64,000 bases of DNA from Tellurirhabdus bombi (GTDB taxonomy: Bacteria > Bacteroidota > Bacteroidia > Cytophagales > Spirosomataceae), in assembly GCF_021484805.1 (NCBI RefSeq), contig NZ_CP090557.1, positions 3,546,001 through 3,610,000 on the forward strand, given 5' to 3'. Positions 42,296 through 50,890 of this stretch are shown here, one piece after another. A program made the position numbers and the translations under genes. The notes beneath the pieces were generated by a model that worked only from the letters and a program-made list of their open reading frames with translations, ran no database searches and was not told where the DNA came from. The stretch's first letter is position 1. Each line of letters opens with the position of its first letter.

Positions 42296-42517
42296 ATGTC
42301 ATTGCTATTTAACCTTCCGGTCATCCTGGGCTTTATGGCCCTGGTGGCGCTCTATTTTCTGTTTCGACCCACTACCCGTCGGGTCTGCCCCCGTTGCGGG
42401 GAGCGGTATCGCTTTGAATCAAGGGGGGAGTCCTCAAGTCTGTTTGCCTGGCTACCCCTGCGTTTCTATTACTGCTACCGCTGTTTGTGGTACTCTGTTT
42501 TTGTTGGGAGAAGATAG
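42296..42517 (+). CDS. Small zinc-ribbon protein, family copy 3
   Basis: A 73-residue protein: a membrane helix (VILGFMALVALYFLF), then CPRC at 33-36 and YYCYRC, with a shorter and less conserved piece between (RYRFESRGESSSLFAWLPLRF). It is the most distant of the four members and richer in GC. A weak GC-rich hairpin follows (42558-42588). Confidence 0.62.
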   Translation: MSLLFNLPVILGFMALVALYFLFRPTTRRVCPRCGERYRFESRGESSSLFAWLPLRFYYCYRCLWYSVFVGRR

Positions 42518-42596
42518 GCTTATCCTTAAATGAACACTCACGTAGGAGTTAAGTTTGCCACCTGTCGATTTCACTGTCAGCAGGTGGCCTGGTTTA

Positions 42597-42892
42597 TTAC
42601 TTTGACTCCTCCTGTAGGGGTGTGGACTTGTTTTCAATGGTAATCATGGTGGCCCCCGCCCGGCTCACCATGATTTGACGACCCACATCCGAGAGGCCCT
42701 TGCTGTCATAGATCTTCATGGCCGTGAAGACGTCAATGGCCTGCCGGGTCTGTTCATCCAGATCAAAGGTGAGCGTGATGAAGTTCAGGTGATGGAGTAA
42801 TCGATGTGCACCGTAGCCCGGACCCGGTCTTTCAGGTTGGCAATAAACCGGCTGTCGCCCTGCATGGGAAAGTTGGGAGTAACCACCTTCAT
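42597..42892 (-). pseudogene. Frameshifted small unknown protein
   Basis: On the minus strand MKVVTPNFPMQGDSRFIANL... runs from ATG 42892 to a stop at 42785. A second frame then continues as ITLTFDLDEQTRQAIDVFTAM... to LQEESK at 42597. Joined by one frameshift they make a sensible protein of about 95 residues with a beta-rich start and a helix. I do not recognise it. It lies just inside the right 371-bp repeat. The two frames could also be separate tiny genes. Confidence 0.4.
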
Positions 42893-42919
42893 GTAGCAGG
42901 GGTTGGCAGCTCTGCTGGA

Positions 42920-43290
42920 GACACAAGTACTTAGCCATAAACGCCTGTAAATTAACCACTTACAGGCGTTTTTTGATTACACTACAGGACCATTTTAAGC
43001 TTTTGGTTTATTTCCCGCTACTCACCGTACCTTCTACTGACTCCTTTAGAAATAAGCCTATTCCTAAAACTTAATGTTTTCCTCTTCTCATGACAGCCAT
43101 TGAATTTGTCTTTGCGGAGCTAAAAATGCACCACCCGGCCCTCTACGATCTGGATGATCTCTGCAACCGCAGCTATCCCCAGGATGAAATTAACGAAGCC
43201 GTAGCGGCCCTGATGCTACAGGAAAAAGTGCGGGAAGCGGGCATTAAAGATTTTCCCTATGTGAGTTTAACTGAGAAAGCTATTAGCTGA
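42920..43290 (+). repeat. 371-bp direct repeat, copy 2
   Basis: Matches 32875-33245 at an exact offset of 10,045 bp. It holds the same terminator (42939-42974) and the same 66-residue gene. The tRNA-derived bases upstream of GACACA are not repeated here. Confidence 0.9.
43090..43290 (+). CDS. Small helical protein, duplicated (copy 2)
   Basis: Sixty-six residues, identical to the gene at 33045 except near the C-terminus (GIKDFPYVSLTEKAIS against GIENFPYVSLTEKAVS). The DNA changes there are mostly silent, which suggests that the protein is under selection. It lies in the second copy of the direct repeat. Confidence 0.6.
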   Translation: MTAIEFVFAELKMHHPALYDLDDLCNRSYPQDEINEAVAALMLQEKVREAGIKDFPYVSLTEKAIS

Positions 43291-43370
43291 AATCAAAATC
43301 TCGGCTACAAATTCAGCTTGCAGGCGATTTTTTTGATCACCAAATAGTAATCTTAATCTCACTTCTCTAA

Positions 43371-43510
43371 GGTGCCGTACCCTCATCGGCCGAGTGCACA
43401 TTTATACTCTGTCTATTTCCCGGTGTTATAGAAGCAAAGATTACACAGGCACCGGATTAATTTGTGGAAGTCCAACAAACAGGCCTCGCTACTGGCGGGG
43501 CTTCTGTTTT
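43371..43510 (+). ncRNA. Repeated noncoding unit, copy A
   Basis: GGTGCCGTACCCTCATC (43371-43387) followed 90 nt later by a terminator-like hairpin (43477-43510, AACAGGCCTCGC...GCGGGGCTTCTGTTTT). The same two parts recur at 47211-47364 and 50071-50199. The layout fits a family of small RNAs with a fixed 5' end and terminator, but no promoter is visible. Confidence 0.35.
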
Positions 43511-43525
43511 CTATTTGTAAACCGC

Positions 43526-44947
43526 TTACCTAATAAGAGTTATTGTACCTTGTTTACGCTGATTGGCTTCCCCTTCGCTACGGCCACGATGATATTTCAG
43601 CACATACGAATACTGATCCGCTGGACAGGCTTTGCCCTGGTACGTCCCATCCCAACGATTCTCAATATTACTGGACTGAAAAACTACTTCTCCCCAACTG
43701 TTATAAATGGTCAGGTCAATACGCGTGTCCGGTAAACTCTTCACCTCGAAAGCATCATTTATGCCATCGCCATTGGGAGTAAAGGCATCTGGCAAATAAA
43801 CGGCCGCTAACCCACAGGTATCTCTTACGGAAAAGAATTGGCTTTGTGTACAGCCTTCTCCGGTCGTCACTTTGGCTTCGTAGTTACCGGTTTGATACAC
43901 GGTAACAGCCGATGTTTTTTCGCCCGAATGGGGCCATAGATAAGTCCAAGCAGTGTCGCTGGTGCTAACATCCAAATTAGCTTGCTTATCCAGCAGACAA
44001 ACGGTGGTTATCGATTGATCGATATTGGGTAAGGGCTTAACCTCGACAAGCACCGTATCCCTGACCGGTAAATCGCATTCGTTCCGATAGGCAACCGTGA
44101 ACTGTTGGCTATTGATAAGTTTCACGGTGGGTGACTTGCTGGTAGGGTCACTGAGTTGCTTGGCCGGCTGCCAGCTATACTGATTATCAATGGAGACTGG
44201 GGCTGAGAGCTGAATTGTTTCCTGGGCACAACCCGAGACGAGGGATCGATTGCCGAGTGGCGGCGGATCCGTAAAAGAGACAGTCTGGCGGTTATTGCCC
44301 CCTCCTGTTCCAGCGGTGACTCCCCACCAGACACTAGAATTGCCGCCAAAGATCTCTTTAACCAAGTCAATAGTTAAGGTAACTTTCAACTCACAATCAA
44401 TAGACAAAGCAAATTTCTTTTCACTTGCGTTCCACTCAATTTTAATCCAGTGATCCAAGCCATCAGACAGCACGCGATCTCCGGTAAAAGCAGCTATTGG
44501 ACCCGCTAAATTGAGCGGCGAAGCATGATCAACATTCCCATTTTTTTGAATAGCAACATGGTGATAAGGAGGATCCAGGAAGTTCCCGTTGGTATGTGAA
44601 TCAAATTCAATCCCTAAGGACGGCGTAATCCCGCTATAACCGAGCACCCCTCCACTACTACCAAGGGCTTTCAGTCCCTTATTCTGTAAGAGAAACGCAA
44701 TTCCGTCTGCCCCACGAGGATTGCTACCCAGATTTAAGAGAAACCTCCAGGTAAATGACTCCTTAAGATCTACCTGTTGCTGGTGCCAGACAGCCCCGGC
44801 TTGATTTTGTCTGGCTTCGGTCAATATATACTTTCCAGGCTGGGTAGATTTTTGCGCTGTGCCAACAACCTGGTACTGTCCCTGGACTACAAAGGAGTGA
44901 CCAAGTACCAGCACGAAGAAAAAGAAAAAGCAGAGCGTTTTGCTCAT
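43526..44947 (-). CDS. Secreted lectin-like protein with T9SS type B sorting domain
   Basis: A 473-residue exported protein: signal peptide MSKTLCFFFFFVLVLGHSFV, then an L-type (legume-like) lectin domain (about 25-235; features ADGIAFLLQNKG, LGIEFDSHTNGN, HHVAIQKNG and WWGVTAGTGGGNN). Next is an Ig-like stretch (about 240-375) and a C-terminal gliding-motility/T9SS type B domain (AFTPNGDGINDAFEVKSL to the end). It should be placed on the surface by the type IX secretion system and bind carbohydrate. No operon partner; it ends next to a noncoding repeat unit. Confidence 0.85.
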   Translation of the reverse strand: MSKTLCFFFFFVLVLGHSFVVQGQYQVVGTAQKSTQPGKYILTEARQNQAGAVWHQQQVDLKESFTWRFLLNLGSNPRGADGIAFLLQNKGLKALGSSGGVLGYSGITPSLGIEFDSHTNGNFLDPPYHHVAIQKNGNVDHASPLNLAGPIAAFTGDRVLSDGLDHWIKIEWNASEKKFALSIDCELKVTLTIDLVKEIFGGNSSVWWGVTAGTGGGNNRQTVSFTDPPPLGNRSLVSGCAQETIQLSAPVSIDNQYSWQPAKQLSDPTSKSPTVKLINSQQFTVAYRNECDLPVRDTVLVEVKPLPNIDQSITTVCLLDKQANLDVSTSDTAWTYLWPHSGEKTSAVTVYQTGNYEAKVTTGEGCTQSQFFSVRDTCGLAAVYLPDAFTPNGDGINDAFEVKSLPDTRIDLTIYNSWGEVVFQSSNIENRWDGTYQGKACPADQYSYVLKYHRGRSEGEANQRKQGTITLIR

Positions 44948-45656
44948 GAAAATATCTGTCTAGGTGGCTGCTTTGCTATTCTTAAAACGGTAATGAATCC
45001 ATATAGTATTCATTCAGGGTAAAGTGACAAAAGTTATTCTGGTAATTCAACTGATTACGTAAATAATGCTTCTTGAATGGCAAGATTAACGAACAGTAGA
45101 AATGGCGAACGATCAGGTATTTCAGTTCTTGAAATATAATTTTTATCATTTAAGGTATATACGCATCGTTCATATCCATGACAATTATACCCCTCTTGTA
45201 GTCACCTAGTGCGCTTTTAGAGTAACTAACTAGCTCTCAACAATCTTTTATTGACTACACTAAATTTGATATCCTACCTAGTCACTTTATTCGATAAGCC
45301 AAATTTATAAATTGCCCGTGCCTCTGCCTTTTTAAACTAGTAGCCAGAATAAGCTCCGGGAATTTATTTGTAAACTAATTTTCTCTTTTTTCGACAAAAC
45401 CGTACAGTAGTTGAAATTACAACCCGTTTTTCTGAAATTTTTTATCTCTACAGTAACGACTTAAACACAAATCATTGATTATCAAATCTTTATGACTTTT
45501 CAATACTTATACAGTTATCATACACTCATTGGCAAAACAGGCAGTTAATTACTAAGTAAAAGTACGCAAGCAATTTATGCAATCACTTATTATACAGATA
45601 TATACGTATTTGGACAGATCCTTATTTCAGTGTAACTTGAATTAATTGACAGACAA
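44948..45656. other. 700-bp AT-rich region, nothing recognised
   Basis: Between the lectin gene and a 71-codon gene. Repeated TAA and TTA-rich sequence, no hairpin terminator and no plausible frame above 40 codons with a start. Confidence 0.5.
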
Positions 45657-45872
45657 ATGTACACCCTGAAAATAACTCGAATGAAAGCTAGTGATCGTAA
45701 TTACATCGGGCGTTTCGCGCTCCCTAAATCTAATGTAACGCCTTACAGTCCTGATGGTTTTTTGGTTGTTAATCAATGGTATGACCAAAAATGCAAGGAG
45801 CATATGGTGCAACTTTATTGTCCTACATCGGATAAACTGATAACGTTTACTATAAAAGATGTAGAATTATAG
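45657..45872 (+). CDS. Hypothetical 71-residue protein
   Basis: A small protein (MYTLKITRMKASDRNYIGRF, then SPDGFLVVNQWYDQKCKEHM and LITFTIKDVEL) with a beta-rich pattern and no signal or membrane segment. It belongs to the run of tiny accessory genes in this region. No family recognised. Confidence 0.45.
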   Translation: MYTLKITRMKASDRNYIGRFALPKSNVTPYSPDGFLVVNQWYDQKCKEHMVQLYCPTSDKLITFTIKDVEL

Positions 45873-46561
45873 ATCTTCGGATGATCGCCCAATATCTTAA
45901 AAATGCGTGCTCCTTATGGGGTAGCCTCAATCTATTCCACAACCAACCGAAACTTTGGCTTTGCGATGAGAAATTAAGGCATAACTTTCTGACTAACAGG
46001 ATTATGATCTCGCAGTAGTCAATAATTGATAAAAGGGTTCACGTGGAACGCTAAAGTATTAATTTACAGAAATTTAGACGTTTTATTGAGTTATACAGAC
46101 TCAGCTAAGGATTCTATCGGAATAGACAATACACTACCGGCTAATGAATCTTTCCCCTGCCCCTTGACAATTGGCAAAAAGTAGTTGTACAAGGCAACAA
46201 GCTGCTTTCTTCCACCCGGTGAGCCTTAGCTCGCTTTACCCTCTTTATACTAATGAGCCATAGAATAGCGCTAGATAAATAAGGCTTGCTAATAGGGGAT
46301 CATTTATCTCAATAGACTCTTTTCACCGTTCGCTCAATAATAGCGGAGCTTAATCAGTATTGGGCCTTTCTATTGGTTTTTCCTTGGCAAAAGGAGCATC
46401 TATTTGTCTATTTATTTTTAATATTATAGTCTAATTATTTACTCCTTACTCTTCTCCTTGTTAATAGCTGGTTCCGACAGCATCTTTTATTGTTCGTTTA
46501 TTAGTATCACATTCCTAATGCAAGCATCTTGATTTACTCCCAAGCAGGATTTACCAGAGTT
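45873..46561. other. 690-bp AT-rich region, nothing recognised
   Basis: Upstream of the first LytTR gene. No frame or hairpin convinces me; the LytTR promoter is not evident. Confidence 0.45.
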
Positions 46562-46864
46562 ATGAATACAGAAGTTATTTCCCATCTAGAAGGCGATGGT
46601 AATTACACCTGGGTCTGCTATGCTAGTGGGCATAAACACCTCATTGCTCAAACGATTAAAGTTCTGGAGCCAGCATTCCCCGGCTTTATTCGTATCCATA
46701 AGCGCTTTGTAGTCAATCCGGCCTTTATCACCCAGGTGCTGGTTTTTCCAGAAAATTTAGCGGGTGCCGTACTTTTGCGTAGCGGTACAGAACTACCCAT
46801 CAGCCGCCGCCGTTGGAGTGTCTTTGGGCGGCAATTGAAGCAATTATTTAATGCTCCTTTCTAG
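46562..46864 (+). CDS. Stand-alone LytTR DNA-binding protein, copy 1
   Basis: A 100-residue protein that is just a LytTR domain: HLEGDGNYTWVCYASGHKHL (strands 1-2), then FIRIHKRFVVNPAFI (the IHxxxxVN motif) and ELPISRRRW (the hallmark SRR). It has no receiver or membrane part, so it depends on partners or on level control. ATG 46562 is preferred to a TTG at 46529. A paralogue lies at 52786. Confidence 0.8.
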   Translation: MNTEVISHLEGDGNYTWVCYASGHKHLIAQTIKVLEPAFPGFIRIHKRFVVNPAFITQVLVFPENLAGAVLLRSGTELPISRRRWSVFGRQLKQLFNAPF

Positions 46865-47393
46865 GAAAGACATGGCCCAGAACCAAGGCGTTTGCTCTAA
46901 GCCTAAGATAAATAAATACGTACGGCTTAAAGCCAAGAATGATTTAGCGAATGATTTAGCTTAAGACTCCCTTCTCTTGCTAAGCGCCAGCCAACTTAAC
47001 GTTAACGTAGCTTCTATGAGCCAGCCACCGTCGGACGCTTCCAACAAAGAGAAACGTTTAATCTTTACCGTTCGGGTTCAAATACTGTGTTTATAGAAGA
47101 ATTGAGTTCAATTTTAACAAGAAATTTCCGGGTTTCATTTTCTGTCTAGGGGTTCACTTCGTAAGGACTTTTCGTCATCCTGAAACAAATCCCTGACTCA
47201 TTAGGCAAGAGGTGCCGTACCCTCATCCCCTGCTTAGTTTCAATGCCTTTTGCTGTAGTTGATCCGTTTAGAGATTAGGATGTAAATCAAGTTCTCCTGG
47301 CGCTAAATTCAGGTTAGATAAAAACAGCAAACAGGCCTTGCTTTTGGCAGGGCTTCTGTTTTTTCAATTAATTTCCAATTTTTCGCTTTGTGT
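46865..47393. other. Intergenic region containing repeat unit B
   Basis: Contains the second copy of the noncoding unit (47211-47364) and a 12-bp tandem repeat (GAATGATTTAGC twice, near 46940). A 30-codon frame from 46871 is not considered a gene. Confidence 0.5.
47211..47364 (+). ncRNA. Repeated noncoding unit, copy B
   Basis: GGTGCCGTACCCTCATC (47211-47227), identical to copy A, followed about 100 nt later by the hairpin AAACAGGCCTTGC...GGCAGGGCTTCTGTTTTTT (47329-47364). Confidence 0.35.
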
Positions 47394-47786
47394 TTATTTG
47401 GTAAACTCCTGTTCAAAATAGAAGACAACCGGCTTTTCAATTTCCTGAATAAATCCGTACCGCTTAGCAATTTTATATTGAGTTGAATACAGGTTGAGTG
47501 ACTTAATAAAGCCGCCAACCAACTTCCTAAACTCTTCCAGGCTTAAACTGTGTTTATTGATATTGCAACTGGCACAGGCTGGCATCTGATTATCTATATG
47601 AAGCCGTTCGGGGTGTTTGTAAGTCCCATCAGGTACCCATCTTCGCTTACGCCGGTCGTACTTAAGATTGCGCCGGCAAGGTTCCAGTTCATCGACATGC
47701 CAGCCTTTGACCAACTCACAGCCACAATAGGCGCAACGCCCCCCAAATTTATTAAAGATGATTTCCCGTTCCTTTTTAGTGGGCAT
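47394..47786 (-). CDS. HNH endonuclease
   Basis: A 130-residue protein with a beta-beta-alpha-metal nuclease fold: a zinc pair CAYCGC (Cys18, Cys21), the catalytic HVDELEP-type His30, the central DNQMPACASCNINKH with the second Cys pair and the final Asn/His. Stand-alone HNH proteins of this size are usual in phages and mobile elements. ATG 47786 is preferred to TTG 47795. Target and partner are unknown. Confidence 0.82.
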   Translation of the reverse strand: MPTKKEREIIFNKFGGRCAYCGCELVKGWHVDELEPCRRNLKYDRRKRRWVPDGTYKHPERLHIDNQMPACASCNINKHSLSLEEFRKLVGGFIKSLNLYSTQYKIAKRYGFIQEIEKPVVFYFEQEFTK

Positions 47787-47888
47787 AGTTGGCAATTAAC
47801 TTTCCTGAAAAACAAGTCGGCGTTATTTTTCAGACAAAATTCTGATTAATTTTAGGTGACTTCTTAAGTAGTCATTCGTCCAACCTAC

Positions 47889-48053
47889 ATGTTGACAGAA
47901 CTCATCAAAACTTATCCCCTCCTGGCCTTCACATCCGGGTTTGCCCTGGGCTTCGTATTCTGTAGCCTGATTGGCACCATGATCTACACGGCATTTCAGC
48001 AGATGAAGCAAGACCCGCTTCAATACCATTCCCTCAGGGAACGGGTTAATTGA
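47889..48053 (+). CDS. Small membrane protein, 54 residues
   Basis: MLTELIKTYPLLAFTSGFAL... with one strong hydrophobic helix (FTSGFALGFVFCSLIGTMIY) and a polar C-terminal tail ending LRERVN. Good GC content and codon use suggest a real gene. Family unknown; its tail overlaps the end of the convergent gene at 48046 by 8 bp. Confidence 0.5.
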   Translation: MLTELIKTYPLLAFTSGFALGFVFCSLIGTMIYTAFQQMKQDPLQYHSLRERVN

Positions 48054-48339
48054 GCGGTGTAGAATCGGATTGTTTATCATTAAATTGGATAACCTCACTG
48101 CCTAGCTCTACGCCCTCCTTACTTAGAGGCATCAACTTTTGAAAAGCATCCTTTCGCCCCTCGAGGGAGGCGTCATCAAAGCGTTTGTACGTTACCCAAT
48201 CCACATAGGCATAGTTACGGTCCACGTCCAGATACCCACCGTGAGCCAGCCGGTGCGAATCCAGCGCTGGCACATAAATTACTTCCAAAGTTACCGCCTG
48301 CTGGTGCTTGGGATAAAACGTCCAGGATAGTTTAGCCAT
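48046..48339 (-). CDS. Hypothetical 97-residue protein
   Basis: From ATG 48339 (a GTG at 48375 is the alternative): MAKLSWTFYPKHQQAVTLEV, DVDRNYAYVDWVTYKRFDD, then LGSEVIQFNDKQ. A beta-rich soluble protein with no recognised family, next to the HNH gene on the same strand and possibly of phage origin. Confidence 0.5.
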   Translation of the reverse strand: MAKLSWTFYPKHQQAVTLEVIYVPALDSHRLAHGGYLDVDRNYAYVDWVTYKRFDDASLEGRKDAFQKLMPLSKEGVELGSEVIQFNDKQSDSTPLN

Positions 48340-48532
48340 ATTGCTGAGTATTTTTCGCAATTGATTATGTTTCACCTTTCAAAAATAACCACAGTTCCCC
48401 TTCATAGGAAAAGTGCTGGTAGTATTCTAACTGATAAAACCCATAAAGTAAAGATACCGTGGTGTTAATTTTCTGTTTAAGCAGCTTGCCGGAATTGACT
48501 TTTTATTATATTTGATAAAAAGAAAAGAAGAC

Positions 48533-48643
48533 ATGGAGAACTTATTAAGTGTGCTTTTCAACTGGGGACTTTGGTTATTCGAGGCTGTTGGCGTAAATTT
48601 TATTTTAAAGAAAATTGCCCTAAATACTTCCAAAAAAGAATAG
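48533..48643 (+). CDS. Possible 36-residue membrane peptide
   Basis: MENLLSVLFNWGLWLFEAVG... with a hydrophobic helix and a basic end (ILKKIALNTSKKE). The size and charge pattern resemble small toxins or membrane regulators. No antisense RNA is evident. Below the usual gene length, so uncertain. Confidence 0.35.
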   Translation: MENLLSVLFNWGLWLFEAVGVNFILKKIALNTSKKE

Positions 48644-48778
48644 GTTTATTCCAGCCAGACACGAACCCATTGGCTAGGCCAAAACTTCCGCAGCTTTGAT
48701 TGTTTCAATAAGCTCGTTCGTTTCTCCGTGTAACTTTTTCGTTTAAAATTGGTCTATATAGTCAACTAAAATCAGGCC

Positions 48779-48915
48779 ATGAAACGCTTTATCACTTTTT
48801 GTTTTGTCTTACTAGCAGCCAAAAGTCTGCACTGGAAAATCAGCCTAATGCGGTTAATGATGTCCTCGCAAACGTAGATAATAAGATACAACCAAAATTG
48901 CAACTCGTTATTTAA
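48779..48915 (+). pseudogene. Possible frameshifted small secreted protein
   Basis: A signal-like start (MKRFITFCFVLLAAK) meets, after a frameshift, a sensible polar tail (SALENQPNAVNDVLANVDNK...). In the first frame translation stops after 32 codons. The reading is tentative. Confidence 0.3.
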
Positions 48916-48930
48916 AATACCCCTAAGCCT

Positions 48931-49137
48931 ATGACAACAGGAAATACATTGCACTTATCAGAAGTCACTCTAGATCCGGCTGAAATTCGGCATATCTGCT
49001 TTGAAGGCGGGCACGAAGAGGCTGATGTCTATACATTTGAGGTATTGCTCAGGCCGCGGGGCAGCCTAAAATATACTGTTAGCCCTGACGAGTACGAAAA
49101 AGTGCAGGCATTTGCCGCCCAGAATGCTTTGCAGTAA
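48931..49137 (+). CDS. Hypothetical 68-residue protein
   Basis: A small acidic soluble protein (LHLSEVTLDPAEIRHICFEGG, then FEVLLRPRGSLKYTVSPDEYE) with a beta-rich pattern. Family unknown. The 49138-49462 gap that follows shows nothing I can name. Confidence 0.45.
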   Translation: MTTGNTLHLSEVTLDPAEIRHICFEGGHEEADVYTFEVLLRPRGSLKYTVSPDEYEKVQAFAAQNALQ

Positions 49138-49462
49138 AGCTCTTTCCGTGATTGATCTGTTCTGGAACATTCATTTACAAAGGTTCCAGTGGTTTCAGCA
49201 TCTCTAGCGATACCTAAGGTCAATCTGGCACCAGCCCTAACATTCTTCGCTGGTGCCTTAATGCAATTTTTTTCTTCCAATATGAAAGCATTTTTACCGT
49301 TTGCTCAAAACAAATAAGGCAAAGTAATCATTTTAGGCTTTATTTTGCGGGCTGCTAGTCTACCTATCCCCTATATACGACATTAGGGCGCTTTTTTTAC
49401 CCCTAATCTTCCAAAGCGCAGGATATCAGTGTAGCTAGGCTGCTTTTTTTACTTAGTAATAC

Positions 49463-49678
49463 ATGGAAAAGAACGATTACTCTAGCCGAGAGGAAGTGTT
49501 ATCACCTGAATTTTTAGACTTGCTTGATCAGCAGGAAAAACTCTCCAGTGACTTTGCTTTTAAGGTCATCCGCCCTACCTCCAATAACTTACACCTACTC
49601 CGGGTTAAAATCACCACAACGCCAGCAGGCTGGCAGCGCCTCCACCGCCTTAAAGAAACATACCTACAAACAGGTTAA
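49463..49678 (+). CDS. Hypothetical 71-residue protein
   Basis: A small protein with an acidic N-terminus (MEKNDYSSREEVLSPEFLDL) and a basic helix at the end (WQRLHRLKETYLQTG). No signal or membrane segment. Family unknown; part of the tiny-gene run. Confidence 0.42.
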   Translation: MEKNDYSSREEVLSPEFLDLLDQQEKLSSDFAFKVIRPTSNNLHLLRVKITTTPAGWQRLHRLKETYLQTG

Positions 49679-49754
49679 TGTTTCAGAATAAGTCCGAGCG
49701 CATAACTAAACCGGCTGTTTCGGGTTAATCCTTTATCTAAGCGCCACAAAGCCC

Positions 49755-49955
49755 ATGAAACAATATAAAGTATTCTGGCTATCGGATGAAGGACCCATTG
49801 ATCTTAGGAACTACCGGGAACGAAACGGCGCCCCATCTATTTCTCTTGCCCAGGAAAGTGAGTATTTTACGGAAGAAGAAGCGGAAAGCTTGCTAACCAG
49901 ACTAACCGACGAGTATCCCCATCGACGCTTTGTTACCAATGAGCTCTCTGAGTAG
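49755..49955 (+). CDS. Hypothetical 66-residue protein
   Basis: MKQYKVFWLSDEGPIDLRNY, then EYFTEEEAESLLTRLTDEYPHRRFV. An acidic alpha/beta protein that looks like a small binding or regulatory protein. Family unknown. Confidence 0.42.
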   Translation: MKQYKVFWLSDEGPIDLRNYRERNGAPSISLAQESEYFTEEEAESLLTRLTDEYPHRRFVTNELSE

Positions 49956-50337
49956 CTTTGTGTATACTTGCGGTTCTTCTTATTAATCTTTGCATTCGCA
50001 CGAGTTACCTTGCTATTTGAGGGGTTCTATTGTAGCTACGCCGGTAGATCAAGTATTTACTCTACATGATGATGCCCCGTAGCCTCATCAACTTGTTAAC
50101 TATTCAATTACTACTTGTTAAGATGCAGTGCAATCGCTGTAAATCTATGGTATAAAGGAAGGACTAAACAGGCTCCGCTTCTGGCGGGGCTTTTGTTTTA
50201 ATGGCTTCTTAGTACTGAATCTAGGAAAGCTATTGCAAACGGCTGATTATGAATTACCACTGGATAGCTTTTCGCTTTCCTGGTTGACTACCTAGTTTTT
50301 CTGTATTACTTTAAAGTGAACGTTAATTGAAAAATTT
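49956..50337. other. Intergenic region containing repeat unit C
   Basis: Contains the third copy of the noncoding unit (50071-50199). No coding frame recognised. Confidence 0.5.
50071..50199 (+). ncRNA. Repeated noncoding unit, copy C
   Basis: GATGCCCCGTAGCCTCATC (50071-50089), close to the start of copies A and B with a 2-nt insertion, followed by the hairpin AAACAGGCTCCGC...GCGGGGCTTTTGTTTT (50166-50199). It lies 140 bp before a small membrane-protein gene. Confidence 0.33.
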
Positions 50338-50499
50338 ATGCAACTGGCCTGGCTTATATCGTTCGTTGTGCTGGCATGGTACTGCGCTAAGGAATTACAA
50401 GCACCGGGTAAACCCAACTGGAGTAAAGCAATTGTAACCGCTCTTTTCTGGCCATTTTCGATTGTGACAAACTGGCTATCCGAACGAAATCAGCATTAA
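50338..50499 (+). CDS. Small membrane protein, 53 residues
   Basis: MQLAWLISFVVLAWYCAKEL, a short polar loop (QAPGKPNWSK), then a second hydrophobic helix (AIVTALFWPFSIVTNW) and ERNQH. Two helices with a short loop. Family unknown; one of several tiny membrane genes here. Confidence 0.5.
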   Translation: MQLAWLISFVVLAWYCAKELQAPGKPNWSKAIVTALFWPFSIVTNWLSERNQH

Positions 50500-50704
50500 T
50501 AGGATTAACTTTGCATATTAATCCTTAAATATATTAACAGCTATCCCAGTTTTACCGCTCGGCTGTTTACAAATAATCACCTACTCAGTTTTCTACGCCT
50601 TGGTTTTCAATGATTTATAGTAACTTTATTAGCATTCCTTTCACCTGAGTTCCTTTCCCGCTCCCTAAGGTGACGGCCAAGTAGCTCCACGTTCGACCAC
50701 CTTG

Positions 50705-50890
50705 ATGATTATCTTACTTGCGTTGATCCTGGTGATCAAACTTTTCGTTGGCGGTTATATTCTTGTCTTATCCCAAAAAGAAACGCCAGGGTCACGGCAG
50801 CAATTTTATGCCCTTGCCCATGTTTTTCTTTTTTGGGCCGATGCGCTAATCGTAGGCATCGCGATTCATTATTTGTCTACCCATGCCTAG
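50705..50890 (+). CDS. Small membrane protein, 61 residues
   Basis: Two hydrophobic helices (MIILLALILVIKLFVGGYIL and YALAHVFLFWADALIVGIAI) joined by a polar loop. ATG 50705 follows an in-frame TTG. Family unknown. Confidence 0.5.
   Translation: MIILLALILVIKLFVGGYILVLSQKETPGSRQQFYALAHVFLFWADALIVGIAIHYLSTHA

Larger units (their letters stand above)
32875..43290. mobile_element. 10-kb segment bounded by 371-bp direct repeats
   Basis: Between the two repeats lie the exosortase pair, two zinc-ribbon genes, a umuC fragment, the UROD-like/NRPS pair and two acyltransferases. The left repeat begins inside the tRNA-Leu-derived junction. No recombinase is visible in it, so it could be a duplicated junction region with cargo, a composite island or a second, older insertion. 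The boundary is inferred from the repeats. Confidence 0.5.

Noticed and set aside
47394-48375. Prophage
   Set aside because: One HNH gene and a few unknown small genes only; no capsid, terminase, portal or lysis genes.
48427-48633. 68-codon minus-strand frame
   Set aside because: Needs a TTG start, is Lys/Ser/Phe-rich and AT-driven; the plus-strand 36-codon frame is slightly more plausible.
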